Position numbers and translations under genes: made by a program. 64,000 bases of DNA. It comes from Hahella chejuensis KCTC 2396. Its GTDB lineage: Bacteria; Pseudomonadota; Gammaproteobacteria; Pseudomonadales; Oleiphilaceae. The notes beneath the pieces are model-generated. The model worked only from the letters and a program-made list of their open reading frames with translations. It was not told the origin of the DNA and made no database searches. Numbering within the stretch: position 1 is the stretch's first letter; each line of letters begins with the position of its first letter. Of the stretch, positions 63,407-64,000 are shown piece by piece. The DNA lies in assembly GCF_000012985.1 (NCBI RefSeq), contig NC_007645.1, forward strand, positions 4,982,581-5,046,580. The letters are read 5' to 3'.

Positions 63407-64000
63407 TTACGCGTTGCCTTTTACGGCCATCTGACGCTCTTTGGAGAAGTTAAGCATCCGCTGCAGCGGGATAAGCGCCTTCTCCCGAAGATCCGCCTCC
63501 ACAATAATTTCCTGACGCTTACTAATCAAAACGTCACGCAGATTCTCAAGTCCATTCATCGCCATCCAGGGACAATGCGCGCAGCTTCGACATGTGGCGC
63601 CATTCCCAGCGGTCGGCGCCTCGATAAGCGTTTTCTCCGGGGCCATTTGCTGCATTTTATAGAAAATACCGGCATCGGTAGCGACAATGAATTGCTCGTT
63701 CGACATGCTCTTGACCGCATTGATCAATTGCGACGTAGAACCCACGACGTCCGCCATCTCCACAACAGCCTCCGGCGATTCCGGATGCACCAACACTGCG
63801 GCGTCAGGATAGAGTTGCTTGAGGTCGGACAAGCCTTTAGATTTGAACTCCTCATGCACGATACAGGAGCCGTCCCACAACAAGACATCCGCCCCTGTCT
63901 TATTTTTCACATAGCCGCCCAGATGCTTATCAGGGGCCCATATGATTTTCTCTCCCCGCTCATGCAGGTATTCAACGATATCCAAAGCGATACTTGAGGT
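63407..64000 (-). CDS. nadA: Quinolinate synthase NadA, partial (N-terminus beyond window)
   Basis: The last 197 residues are visible; the frame is open to position 64000. [24 protein letters not shown], and the [4Fe-4S] cysteines in the Cys of [10 protein letters not shown] and in [13 protein letters not shown] are the diagnostic features. NadA condenses iminoaspartate with dihydroxyacetone phosphate to quinolinate for NAD synthesis. It ends 42 bases before bepA's stop, tail to tail. N-terminal third not visible. Confidence 0.95.
   Translation of the reverse strand, partial: TSSIALDIVEYLHERGEKIIWAPDKHLGGYVKNKTGADVLLWDGSCIVHEEFKSKGLSDLKQLYPDAAVLVHPESPEAVVEMADVVGSTSQLINAVKSMSNEQFIVATDAGIFYKMQQMAPEKTLIEAPTAGNGATCRSCAHCPWMAMNGLENLRDVLISKRQEIIVEADLREKALIPLQRMLNFSKERQMAVKGNA

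Overview
The window is chromosomal DNA of a moderately GC-rich marine-type gammaproteobacterium. bamC, dapA, purC, a split B12-dependent ribonucleotide reductase (NrdJa/NrdJb), BepA, a PerM-type AI-2E transporter, two long methyl-accepting proteins and very GC-biased third codon positions fit an Oceanospirillales-like organism. Hahella is my best guess, but no ribosomal gene is present to confirm it. All assignments come from reading motifs; no database search was run.

Layout. 1-4121: end of a legionaminic-acid-type sugar operon (legB-legC, legC cut by the window edge), then a three-gene arsenosugar-type operon (radical SAM ArsS plus two glycosyltransferases). 4281-6141: tRNA-Arg(CCT) followed by the stump of a tyrosine integrase and two GNAT acetyltransferases, the scar of an integrated element. 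6147-12592: lipase, nucleoside-recognition membrane protein with a divergent Lrp-type regulator, CAP-domain secreted protein, PP2A-like phosphatase and a chemoreceptor. 12766-21236: PhoD-type alkaline phosphatase, several unknown secreted or soluble proteins, DgkA, and a LysR/MFS/tautomerase block. 21320-30206: a large modular zinc carboxypeptidase, small secreted proteins, RNase Z with a LysR gene, macro-domain, VOC and Gfo/Idh proteins. 30303-41561: second chemoreceptor, a decayed GNAT gene, PEBP protein, a haem-oxygenase-like diiron enzyme candidate, an AraC/cyclic-phosphate-receiver pair, MarC, a flavodoxin, and a Ser/Thr kinase facing an ECF sigma factor. 41734-46140: acyl-CoA ligase, metallophosphoesterase, SDR epimerase.

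46400-64000 is mostly housekeeping: nrdJa-nrdJb behind a promoter with a pair of NrdR-like boxes exactly 31 bp apart, galU, an XRE regulator, tRNA-Val(GAC), moaB-moeA, carbonic anhydrase with a UDP-sugar epimerase, an outer-membrane barrel, dapA-bamC-purC, gcvR, bcp, perM, tusA-like, bepA, and nadA running off the end.

The least explained structure is a family of about 150-bp multi-hairpin repeats (four copies at about 5.4, 8.7, 20.4 and 33.0 kb). They keep their stems through a compensatory base-pair change and all display the same GGA-containing loop. Other points for a second look are the kinase/ECF module with a threonine where ECF factors normally carry acidic residues, the tandem 17-bp repeat upstream of legB, and two decayed genes.
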